DNA of 14,951 bases, taken from contig JAAZNJ010000054.1 of the NCBI GenBank assembly GCA_012798335.1, positions 1-14,951 on the forward strand, given 5' to 3'. Below are positions 1 through 5,225 of the stretch, piece after piece. A model generated the notes under the pieces. That model searched no databases. It saw only the letters and a program-made list of their open reading frames with translations, and was not told where the DNA came from. A program made the position numbers and the translations under genes. Position 1 is the first letter of the stretch. Each line of letters opens with the position of its first letter. Source of the stretch: Candidatus Woesearchaeota archaeon. Lineage in GTDB: Archaea; Nanobdellota; Nanobdellia; Pacearchaeales; GW2011-AR1.

Positions 1-602
1 CCTATATAAGAATTGTAAATGGTCTTAATCTTGACTTTAGGATAAAACTCTTTTATAAAAAGAAAATTACTTTTTTTATTATAAGAAAACTCAGAAATCA
101 TTGTTGCACAGATTAAAGTTCTTAAAAATTTTAATCTTTCTTTACTAAATTTATAATGCTTATTGTATTTTTTAATATATTCGTTCATCAAATTAAAAAG
201 AGTGAAACTCGCACAATCTTCTGAAACTGTTCTTATAATATTTTTTATCTTTTTAAAAGAAGAAGGATAAGAAGGATGATGGTCTATAACAAAAAATTCA
301 AAATTTTTTTTGATTTCTTTCATGTCTTCTTTAAATATCTCTAATGAAATATCAGTTATAAAAATTTTATTTATCTTCTTTTCTTTAAGTTCTTTCTCTA
401 AATCTAAAAATATTCTCTTTTTATAATCTATAAATTTTAAATAATCGTATTTTAATGATTTTATTTTTAAAATTTCATTAATTATTATTGTAGAAGTTAT
501 TCCGTCTAAATCATTATGGCTTATTATTGCAATTCTATCTTTTTCTATAAGATTATTAATAAAATCAAAAAAATCCTGTTTTTTTCCTTGTATTATTTTC
601 AT
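1..602 (-). CDS. DHH-family phosphoesterase, C-terminus cut by window edge
   Basis: I translated this open frame by hand from an ATG at 602; it has no stop and leaves the window after about 200 residues. It carries the DHH phosphoesterase motifs in order: SHNDLDG (His29, Asp31, Asp33), ITD (Asp84) and IDHH (Asp107-His108-His109). Enzymes of this family use Mn/Mg to hydrolyse phosphodiester bonds in nucleic acids or small nucleotides (RecJ/GAN nucleases, NrnA-type oligoribonucleases); the missing C-terminus, where a DHHA1 domain would sit, prevents choosing between them. The next motif, where an Asp is usual, reads ATMISEFSY with Glu171. The start lies one base after the gatA stop codon, so it is probably the last known gene of the gatC-gatA operon. 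Family assignment is strong, substrate unknown. Confidence 0.85.
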   Translation of the reverse strand, partial: MKIIQGKKQDFFDFINNLIEKDRIAIISHNDLDGITSTIIINEILKIKSLKYDYLKFIDYKKRIFLDLEKELKEKKINKIFITDISLEIFKEDMKEIKKNFEFFVIDHHPSYPSSFKKIKNIIRTVSEDCASFTLFNLMNEYIKKYNKHYKFSKERLKFLRTLICATMISEFSYNKKSNFLFIKEFYPKVKIKTIYNSYI

Positions 603-603
603 T

Positions 604-1959
604 TTATTTTTCTTCTAACTTTTCAATGCTTCTTGCTATTTGAAATAGTTTTTCTTCATTAAATTTTTTGCAAACTATTTGCATCCCTATTGGAATCTCT
701 TCTTTTTCTTCTTTTATTTTTCCTATTGGCATTGTTAGAGCACAATCACCTGATAAGTTTATAGGACAAGTTAAAGCATCATATTGAAACATTTCCTCTA
801 TTGAGATTTTTTCTCCTATTTTATGAGGTAAACGTGGAACAGTAGGAGAGATTATACAATCATATTCATCAAAAACTTTTTCAAATTCTTTAATTATCAT
901 ATCTTTTGCTATAAGAGCTAAATGATAATACCTTCCTGTATTTTCAGCTTTACTTATCTCACTTCCTCCAATAATTCTTCTTAAAACTTCTGGGCCACAT
1001 GCTTCTTCAATTCTTTTTCCATACCTTCTTCCATCTAATTTTCTTGTTGTGGAATAAAATTCAACATAAACTAAAGGAAAATAAGTTGAAACAGCAAAAT
1101 CAATATATTTCAATTTTAATTTTTTAATCTCCCACTTATATCTATCTTGAATTTCTTTTACTTTTTTATTTAATAAATCTTCTATTCTTTTATCTTTGAC
1201 TTTAAAATCTAAGATACCTATCTTTATTTTTTTTGGAATTTTTTCTATTTCTTTTAAATCAAAATTTGTTTCTAAACTTATAGGATCTTTTTCATCTTTT
1301 CCCCTGATAATATCAAACAATAAAGCAGTCTCTTTAACATCTTTGGCTATAGGCCCAATTTGGTCTAGAGACATACTCATATCAATTAAACCATATCTGC
1401 TAACACTTGCATAACTTGGTTTTAATCCTACAACACCACAATGACTTGAAGGAACTCTTATGCTTCCTCCTGTATCTGTTCCTAAGGACATATCGCAAAA
1501 ATTAGCAGCAACACTTGCACCACTCCCGCTTGAACTTCCTCCTGAAACATAACCTAAAGCTTTTGGATTATTTGTGGCTCCAAAAGCACTTGTTTCACCA
1601 CTCCAACCACAAGCGAATTCATCGCAATTTGCTGTTCCAATAATAAGACCGTCTTCTTTTTTTATTTTATCAATAACTGTTGCATTATAAGTTGATTTAT
1701 AATTTTCTAAAACTTTACTTCCACAACTTGCATTTAAACCTAAACAATTTATTACTGCTTTAATTGAAATTATTTTTCCTGCTAATCTTCCTGCTTTACC
1801 TTCTTTTATCTTTTTATCTATCTCTTTTGCTTCTTCAAGAGCATTTGGATTTAATTGCAAAATTGCATTTATTTTATTTCCGTTCTTGTTATTTTTTTCA
1901 ATTTCTTCTAAATATTTTTTTAATTTTTCAACTGTTGTTTCTATCTTTTTTTCTACCAT
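604..1959 (-). CDS. gatA: Asp-tRNA(Asn)/Glu-tRNA(Gln) amidotransferase subunit A
   Basis: GatA is the glutaminase subunit of the GatCAB complex. It releases ammonia from glutamine, and GatB uses it to convert mischarged Asp-tRNA(Asn) or Glu-tRNA(Gln) to the correct amide form in the cytosol. The protein has 451 residues, slightly short for the family. The amidase signature spans about 139-190 and the Ser-cisSer-Lys triad is intact: Lys67 (ISIK), cis-Ser142 (first Ser of GGSSSGSG) and Ser166 (GTDTGGSIRVP); the 24-residue spacing of the two serines matches the family. The ATG overlaps the end of gatC by seven bases, so the two are translationally linked. gatB is not in the window. In most archaea GatDE handles Glu-tRNA(Gln) and GatCAB handles Asp-tRNA(Asn); which applies here cannot be seen. 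Confidence 0.96.
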   Translation of the reverse strand: MVEKKIETTVEKLKKYLEEIEKNNKNGNKINAILQLNPNALEEAKEIDKKIKEGKAGRLAGKIISIKAVINCLGLNASCGSKVLENYKSTYNATVIDKIKKEDGLIIGTANCDEFACGWSGETSAFGATNNPKALGYVSGGSSSGSGASVAANFCDMSLGTDTGGSIRVPSSHCGVVGLKPSYASVSRYGLIDMSMSLDQIGPIAKDVKETALLFDIIRGKDEKDPISLETNFDLKEIEKIPKKIKIGILDFKVKDKRIEDLLNKKVKEIQDRYKWEIKKLKLKYIDFAVSTYFPLVYVEFYSTTRKLDGRRYGKRIEEACGPEVLRRIIGGSEISKAENTGRYYHLALIAKDMIIKEFEKVFDEYDCIISPTVPRLPHKIGEKISIEEMFQYDALTCPINLSGDCALTMPIGKIKEEKEEIPIGMQIVCKKFNEEKLFQIARSIEKLEEK

Positions 1960-2240
1960 TTTTTCTTTTCTGCTATAATTGAATTTTCATTTTTATTTGG
2001 AGCATTCTCTAAAATTAATTTTTTAAATTCTTTTTTTCTTTCTAATTCTTCTTCACTGGTTTTTTCATTTTCTTTCTCTTCTTTTTCTAATCTATAAGAT
2101 TCTTCTCTAACAATAAAAGACTCTTGAAATTCTTCTTTTATTTCAGATAACTTTTTAGAAAATGAATCTAAATTAGATAGAACTTGCTTTTTTATTTCTT
2201 CTCTTTCTTTATCAGATATTTTATGCCACAAAAATTCCAT
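1953..2240 (-). CDS. gatC: Archaeal GatC-like amidotransferase subunit C
   Basis: This 95-residue protein lies immediately before gatA and overlaps it by seven bases. GatC is a small, poorly conserved belt that wraps GatA and GatB and stabilises the complex. Visible features are an N-terminal helix beginning WHKISDKEREEI, a long, highly charged helical middle (about 10-75) and a C-terminal ending with Asn79-Ala80-Pro81 followed by an IIAEKKKW tail, which resembles archaeal GatC-like proteins. Identification rests on this tail and on position; sequence similarity to bacterial GatC is weak. It is the first gene of the gatC-gatA-DHH operon, with a TATA-like box about 26 bases before the ATG. Confidence 0.8.
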   Translation of the reverse strand: MEFLWHKISDKEREEIKKQVLSNLDSFSKKLSEIKEEFQESFIVREESYRLEKEEKENEKTSEEELERKKEFKKLILENAPNKNENSIIAEKKKW

Positions 2241-2242
2241 CT

Positions 2243-2260
2243 TAGATTTAAGAAAATCTA
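2243..2260. repeat. Short inverted repeat between gatC TATA box and start
   Basis: TAGATTT-AAGA-AAATCTA is a perfect inverted repeat with seven-base arms and a four-base spacer. It lies just upstream of the gatC start codon, over the predicted transcription start. It could be an operator, but in DNA this AT-rich a seven-base repeat can arise by chance. Confidence 0.3.
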
Positions 2261-2272
2261 GTATAAAAATTT
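2261..2272 (-). promoter_or_regulatory. TATA-like box of the gatC operon
   Basis: Read on the minus strand this is AAATTTTTATAC, centred about 26 bases before the gatC ATG. That distance equals the usual archaeal TATA-to-start-site spacing, so the transcript is probably leaderless. Confidence 0.5.
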
Positions 2273-2375
2273 AGTTATTTCTTATTCTTATTAAAACAGT
2301 GTCCAAATTTTTTATTCTCTTAAATTGTTTTTGCATCTCTTTAATTTTATATAATCTTTTTTATAATATCTTCTT

Positions 2376-3320
2376 CTATAAAACATTAGTTATTAAAGAT
2401 TCTAAAATTATAAAGAAAACATAGAGAAGAATTAATAATAATCCTTCAATTTTACTAATTGTTTTATCAGAATTCATGAATGTGATAACACAAATTCCTG
2501 CTAAAAACATTCCTCCTCCTAAAATATAAATATTATTAATATTATAAGAAAAAGGAGATATTAAAGCAACTAATCCTAAAATTATAGTAGCATCTGTTAT
2601 TACTGTCCCTAAGATGTCTCCTAAAGCTAGTTCATCATGATTACTTTTTACTGCTTTTATTGAAAATATTAGTTCTGGAAGACATGTCCCAAAAGCTATT
2701 AAAGTTATGCCAACTAAAATTTCTGGAATTTTTGTTTCAATAACCAAATTTTTTGCATAATTTACTGTTAACTGTGAGCAAAAGATTAAAATTCCAACTC
2801 CCAAAACCAATAAAATAAAACTCTTCAATATTGGTTCTCTTTTTCCATCTTTGAATTTTTTATGAAATTTTTTACTTTCTTCATAAGTTCTATAAAAAAA
2901 TATTAACCCTAATATAATAAGAATTAATCCATCTAATCTAGAAAATTTTCCATCTAAACCTAATAGTAAAGGAAATACTAATAAAATTAAATAAAACAAA
3001 TTGTTTCTTAATATTTTACTTTTAACTTTAATTCCATTAAATGAAGTTAATGCAACTATTCCAAAAACTAAAGTTAAATCAGCCACATTAGAACCAAGAA
3101 GTGTTCCTAAACCTAATTCTGGAATGTGATTAAATGCAGATATTATTGAGATTATTGCTTCAGGTAAACAAGAAATTATTGCTATAACAAAAAAACTTAC
3201 AATAAATTCTGGAAATTTTAGAGATTTAGCTATTTTTGAAGCATGCTTTATTGAGTAATCTGCTGCCTTTATTGAAACTGCTAAGAATATTAAAAATAAA
3301 ATAAGATTTATAATAATCAT
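2376..3320 (-). CDS. CaCA-family cation exchanger (Na+/Ca2+ or H+/Ca2+ antiporter-like)
   Basis: This 314-residue integral membrane protein exchanges Ca2+ or another cation against Na+ or H+ if it follows its family. About ten hydrophobic segments surround the two inverted alpha repeats: repeat 1 has CLPEA (Glu54) and GLGTLLGSNVAD (Ser77, Asp81); repeat 2 has GTCLPEL (Glu216) and LGDILGTVITD (Thr239, Asp243). By comparison with Methanocaldococcus NCX_Mj, Glu54 and Glu216 are the ion-binding acids. NCX_Mj has Asn81 and Asp240 where this protein has Asp at both places, and its second repeat has Thr instead of Ser, so ion selectivity or coupling may differ. A charged loop at about 146-163 separates the halves. 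The gene has its own upstream TATA-like box and is not tightly linked to its neighbours. Family is certain; transported ions are inferred. Confidence 0.88.
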   Translation of the reverse strand: MIIINLILFLIFLAVSIKAADYSIKHASKIAKSLKFPEFIVSFFVIAIISCLPEAIISIISAFNHIPELGLGTLLGSNVADLTLVFGIVALTSFNGIKVKSKILRNNLFYLILLVFPLLLGLDGKFSRLDGLILIILGLIFFYRTYEESKKFHKKFKDGKREPILKSFILLVLGVGILIFCSQLTVNYAKNLVIETKIPEILVGITLIAFGTCLPELIFSIKAVKSNHDELALGDILGTVITDATIILGLVALISPFSYNINNIYILGGGMFLAGICVITFMNSDKTISKIEGLLLILLYVFFIILESLITNVL

Positions 3321-3348
3321 TTTCTCTTTACTCTATAAAAGAAATAAT

Positions 3349-3359
3349 ATTTATAAACT
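3349..3359 (-). promoter_or_regulatory. TATA-like box of the cation exchanger gene
   Basis: On the minus strand this reads AGTTTATAAAT. Its centre is about 34 bases before the ATG, so a leader of roughly seven bases is expected, slightly longer than for most genes here. Confidence 0.45.
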
Positions 3360-3369
3360 TTTTATACAC

Positions 3370-3678
3370 TTATCTATACTCTCTCCAAGTATAACCACAT
3401 TTAACGCATTTGAAGAATTTTGTTTCTGCTTCATCTCCTGCTCTTGTCTGAACTGTCCAAAAATAAGCTTTATCATGTCCGCACTTTTTACATTTTGCAT
3501 TTATTATAGGAAAAGCTTCAACATCTTTTTTTATCACTTCTACTCCTGCTTTTTTTTCATTTATCTTCTCAGAACAAACTAGTTTTATTTTTTCTTTAGA
3601 ATGATAATTACATCTAGGGCAAACAAATTTGCCATCTTTTTCAACCAATATTGCTCCACATTTAGGACAAAATTCCAT
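3370..3678 (-). CDS. tfs: Transcription factor S (archaeal TFIIS-like cleavage factor)
   Basis: TFS binds stalled archaeal RNA polymerase and stimulates cleavage of the backtracked transcript, which restarts elongation and improves fidelity. The 102-residue length is typical. An N-terminal RPB9-like zinc ribbon uses Cys4, Cys7, Cys20 and Cys23. A linker of about 40 residues leads to the C-terminal TFIIS-type ribbon with Cys63, Cys66, Cys91 and Cys94. The hairpin tip keeps the catalytic acidic pair Asp82-Glu83 within RAGDEAET, so this is a cleavage-competent TFS and not an inhibitory paralogue lacking the acids. It lies between signal peptidase and the exchanger with gaps of over 40 bases, so it is probably transcribed separately. 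Confidence 0.95.
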   Translation of the reverse strand: MEFCPKCGAILVEKDGKFVCPRCNYHSKEKIKLVCSEKINEKKAGVEVIKKDVEAFPIINAKCKKCGHDKAYFWTVQTRAGDEAETKFFKCVKCGYTWREYR

Positions 3679-3794
3679 AGTTATTTTTTCTTCTTTTTAA
3701 TCATTTATCTTAACTTGCAGTCTTTAAAAAACTTTCTTTCTCTTTTTTTTATTAGAGATTTAATTATTATATCTAATTAATTTAATTATCTTAT

Positions 3795-4481
3795 CTAATT
3801 CTGCTTACATAACCCTCTTTCTAAAACAGGTTTGTTTGGTTCAAAAAATATTAATTTTACCCAACCAATTTCAGGAACAACCCTAAACAATACTCTTCCT
3901 AAAATTTGTTCTTCTCTTATTGACTCTTCATCAATATTCCATAAATTGTTATTTGGTTTTAAAATTTCTTGATTATTATCTCCCATTGTTGTGAAAACTC
4001 TTTTTCCATTTTCTTCTCTTATTTTTATTATCCTATGCACTATTGGAGTTGATTTTGTTCCAGCATCAAATGCTATAACATCTCCAACTTGAAGTTTTTC
4101 TAAATCTGCCTTTACCATGAAGATAATATCTCCTTTGCTAAACCCTCTTTTTAAAGGGAATTTTTCAAATTCTTTTTTTGTAATGCTATATCTCAGATAT
4201 TTTTCTTCTTTATCATTATCAAACCACCCTTGAAAAGTTGAAAAGAAATTCCCTTGATGATACATACTGCAAGTTTCAACTATTGCTAAAGGTAAACTTG
4301 TTCCTGTAACTAACCTTAATGAAGGAAAAATGATATATTGAACAAGTAGAAACAAAAAAATTAAAGAAAAAATCCAACCTTTAAAACTATCATCTTGCCA
4401 AAGAAGATACCAAAATTTATGAAATCCTTCTTTTATTTTATTATTATACTTTTTATCTACCTCTTTTTTTTTACTTTTCAT
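3795..4481 (-). CDS. Signal peptidase I, archaeal/ER type
   Basis: This membrane protease cleaves signal peptides from secreted proteins. The 228-residue protein starts with a basic, amphipathic cytoplasmic stretch (1-33), followed by one transmembrane segment at about 34-58. The catalytic Ser is Ser72 in ETCSMYH; His149 in IVHRI takes the position that is Lys in bacterial enzymes, as in SipW/Sec11; Asp168 is in TMGDNN. Asp134 in VGDVIAF is also conserved. Two deviations are visible: the Pro that normally follows Ser-Met-x is missing (Tyr-His instead), and about 40 residues (73-115, rich in Phe, Trp and charge) are inserted between the Ser box and the GDII strand. The transcript is probably leaderless, with a TATA-like box 26 bases before the ATG. 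The family call is firm. Confidence 0.93.
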   Translation of the reverse strand: MKSKKKEVDKKYNNKIKEGFHKFWYLLWQDDSFKGWIFSLIFLFLLVQYIIFPSLRLVTGTSLPLAIVETCSMYHQGNFFSTFQGWFDNDKEEKYLRYSITKKEFEKFPLKRGFSKGDIIFMVKADLEKLQVGDVIAFDAGTKSTPIVHRIIKIREENGKRVFTTMGDNNQEILKPNNNLWNIDEESIREEQILGRVLFRVVPEIGWVKLIFFEPNKPVLERGLCKQN

Positions 4482-4500
4482 TTTAATATCTTGTAATCTA

Positions 4501-4512
4501 AGTTTTTAATGC
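4501..4512 (-). promoter_or_regulatory. TATA-like box of signal peptidase gene
   Basis: The minus strand reads GCATTAAAAACT, centred about 26 bases from the start codon, consistent with a leaderless transcript. It shares the divergent 213-base intergenic region (4482-4694) with the regulator-cdc48 promoter; apart from these sites I saw nothing else in that region. Confidence 0.45.
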
Positions 4513-4635
4513 TTTTCATCTCCTCTTTTCCTATTTTTTTGTTATCTTCTCTTTTCTTATTTATTATTTCCTTTTTGTAATTTTTTAATTTTTGTTCTTA
4601 ATATCTTTTTTGTTTTATATTTTAAATTATAGAAA

Positions 4636-4645
4636 TATTTAAATA
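4636..4645 (+). promoter_or_regulatory. TATA box of the regulator-cdc48 operon
   Basis: TATTTAAATA closely matches the TTTAAATA boxes seen at 13187 and 14372. Its centre is about 54 bases before the ATG at 4695, predicting transcription from about 4666-4668 and a leader of about 28 bases, unlike the leaderless genes around it. An alternative is that the TGTATATACA inside the palindrome at 4654 serves as the TATA box; then the leader would be only about six bases. Confidence 0.6.
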
Positions 4646-4653
4646 GTATACAC

Positions 4654-4671
4654 AACCTGTATATACAGGTT
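4654..4671. promoter_or_regulatory. Perfect 18-bp palindrome, probable operator
   Basis: AACCTGTATATACAGGTT is identical to its reverse complement over all 18 bases and does not extend further. It lies just downstream of the TATA box, over the predicted transcription start, the classic place for an archaeal repressor that blocks RNA polymerase recruitment. The gene that follows encodes an AbrB-type DNA-binding protein; such proteins bind as dimers to symmetric sites, so autoregulation is the natural reading. Binding itself is inference. Confidence 0.7.
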
Positions 4672-4682
4672 AAATAAAAATT

Positions 4683-4688
4683 AAGGAT
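4683..4688 (+). promoter_or_regulatory. Shine-Dalgarno-like site of the regulator gene
   Basis: AAGGAT ends six bases before the ATG at 4695. It is only present because this mRNA has a leader, and it supports that start codon. Confidence 0.45.
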
Positions 4689-4694
4689 ATACAA

Positions 4695-5225
4695 ATGGCA
4701 GATATTTTTGATAATACAATATTATGTAAAAAATGCGGCACAAAAATGGAAAAAAAGAATTTAGTAAAAGACAATTTTTCATTTAGGGCTTTAGTTTGTC
4801 CAAAATGTAATGAAACAATAATTCATCCTCTTGATGAGCAAGAATACAAGAAATATCTTGATTTAAAAAACAAAGAGTTTAAAGTTAAAATGAGACAAGT
4901 TGGGAATAGTTATACTGTTTCTATTCCAAAAGAGATAGTTTCTTTTATGAGCAATTTTATGAATGATTTTTCAGAACAAGAAGATGATATGGACAAAATG
5001 GTAAGATTATGTATCCAAGATTTAGGCAAGTTAAGTTTAAATTTTGAAGCTTTTGATAACCTTAATGAAAAAAATGCGAGAGTTGTAAAACAAAGAGAAT
5101 ACAAAGTTATAAAAAATAATCAACCTATAATTCACATTAAAGAATTTTCAGATTCTGCTAACCCAAAAAATAATAAAAAATATATTTTTAAGAAAAAATT
5201 AGAGGACAAAAATAATGATAGATAA
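4695..5225 (+). CDS. Zinc-ribbon/AbrB-type DNA-binding regulator
   Basis: This 176-residue protein is probably the transcriptional regulator of its own operon. A four-Cys zinc ribbon occupies about 8-42 (Cys11-Lys-Lys-Cys14 and Cys35-Pro-Lys-Cys38). A SpoVT/AbrB/MazE-type swapped-hairpin segment starts at about 62 and contains RQVGNSYTVSIPKEI (68-82), the family hallmark. The second half of the hairpin appears only after a Met-, Phe- and acid-rich insertion at about 84-105; CIQDLGKLSLNFE (106-118) would then complete it. The tail (about 125-176) is polar, basic and probably flexible. A perfect palindrome lies over its predicted transcription start, and its last 11 bases overlap cdc48. I infer a dimeric repressor that couples some signal, possibly misfolded protein, metal or redox state, to Cdc48 levels. 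No effector can be read from the sequence. An antitoxin role is less likely because the partner is not a toxin. Confidence 0.75.
   Translation: MADIFDNTILCKKCGTKMEKKNLVKDNFSFRALVCPKCNETIIHPLDEQEYKKYLDLKNKEFKVKMRQVGNSYTVSIPKEIVSFMSNFMNDFSEQEDDMDKMVRLCIQDLGKLSLNFEAFDNLNEKNARVVKQREYKVIKNNQPIIHIKEFSDSANPKNNKKYIFKKKLEDKNNDR
5200..5206 (+). promoter_or_regulatory. Shine-Dalgarno site of cdc48 inside the regulator gene
   Basis: TAGAGGA, including GAGG and AGGA, ends eight bases before the cdc48 ATG at 5215. It lies in the last codons of the regulator, so both proteins are made from one mRNA by coupled translation. Confidence 0.6.

Noticed and set aside
1196..1982. Plus-strand open frames inside gatA
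   Set aside because: They are hydrophobic, Phe/Leu/Ile-rich translations opposite a firmly identified gene, as expected from AT-rich antisense sequence.
4654..4671. Palindrome as an intrinsic terminator or RNA hairpin
   Set aside because: It has no loop, lies upstream of the gene next to the TATA box, and is not followed by a gene end; an operator fits better.
4501..4680. T-rich runs as terminators, and similar runs elsewhere
   Set aside because: T-runs occur throughout this AT-rich sequence, inside genes as well, so individual terminators cannot be called from sequence alone.
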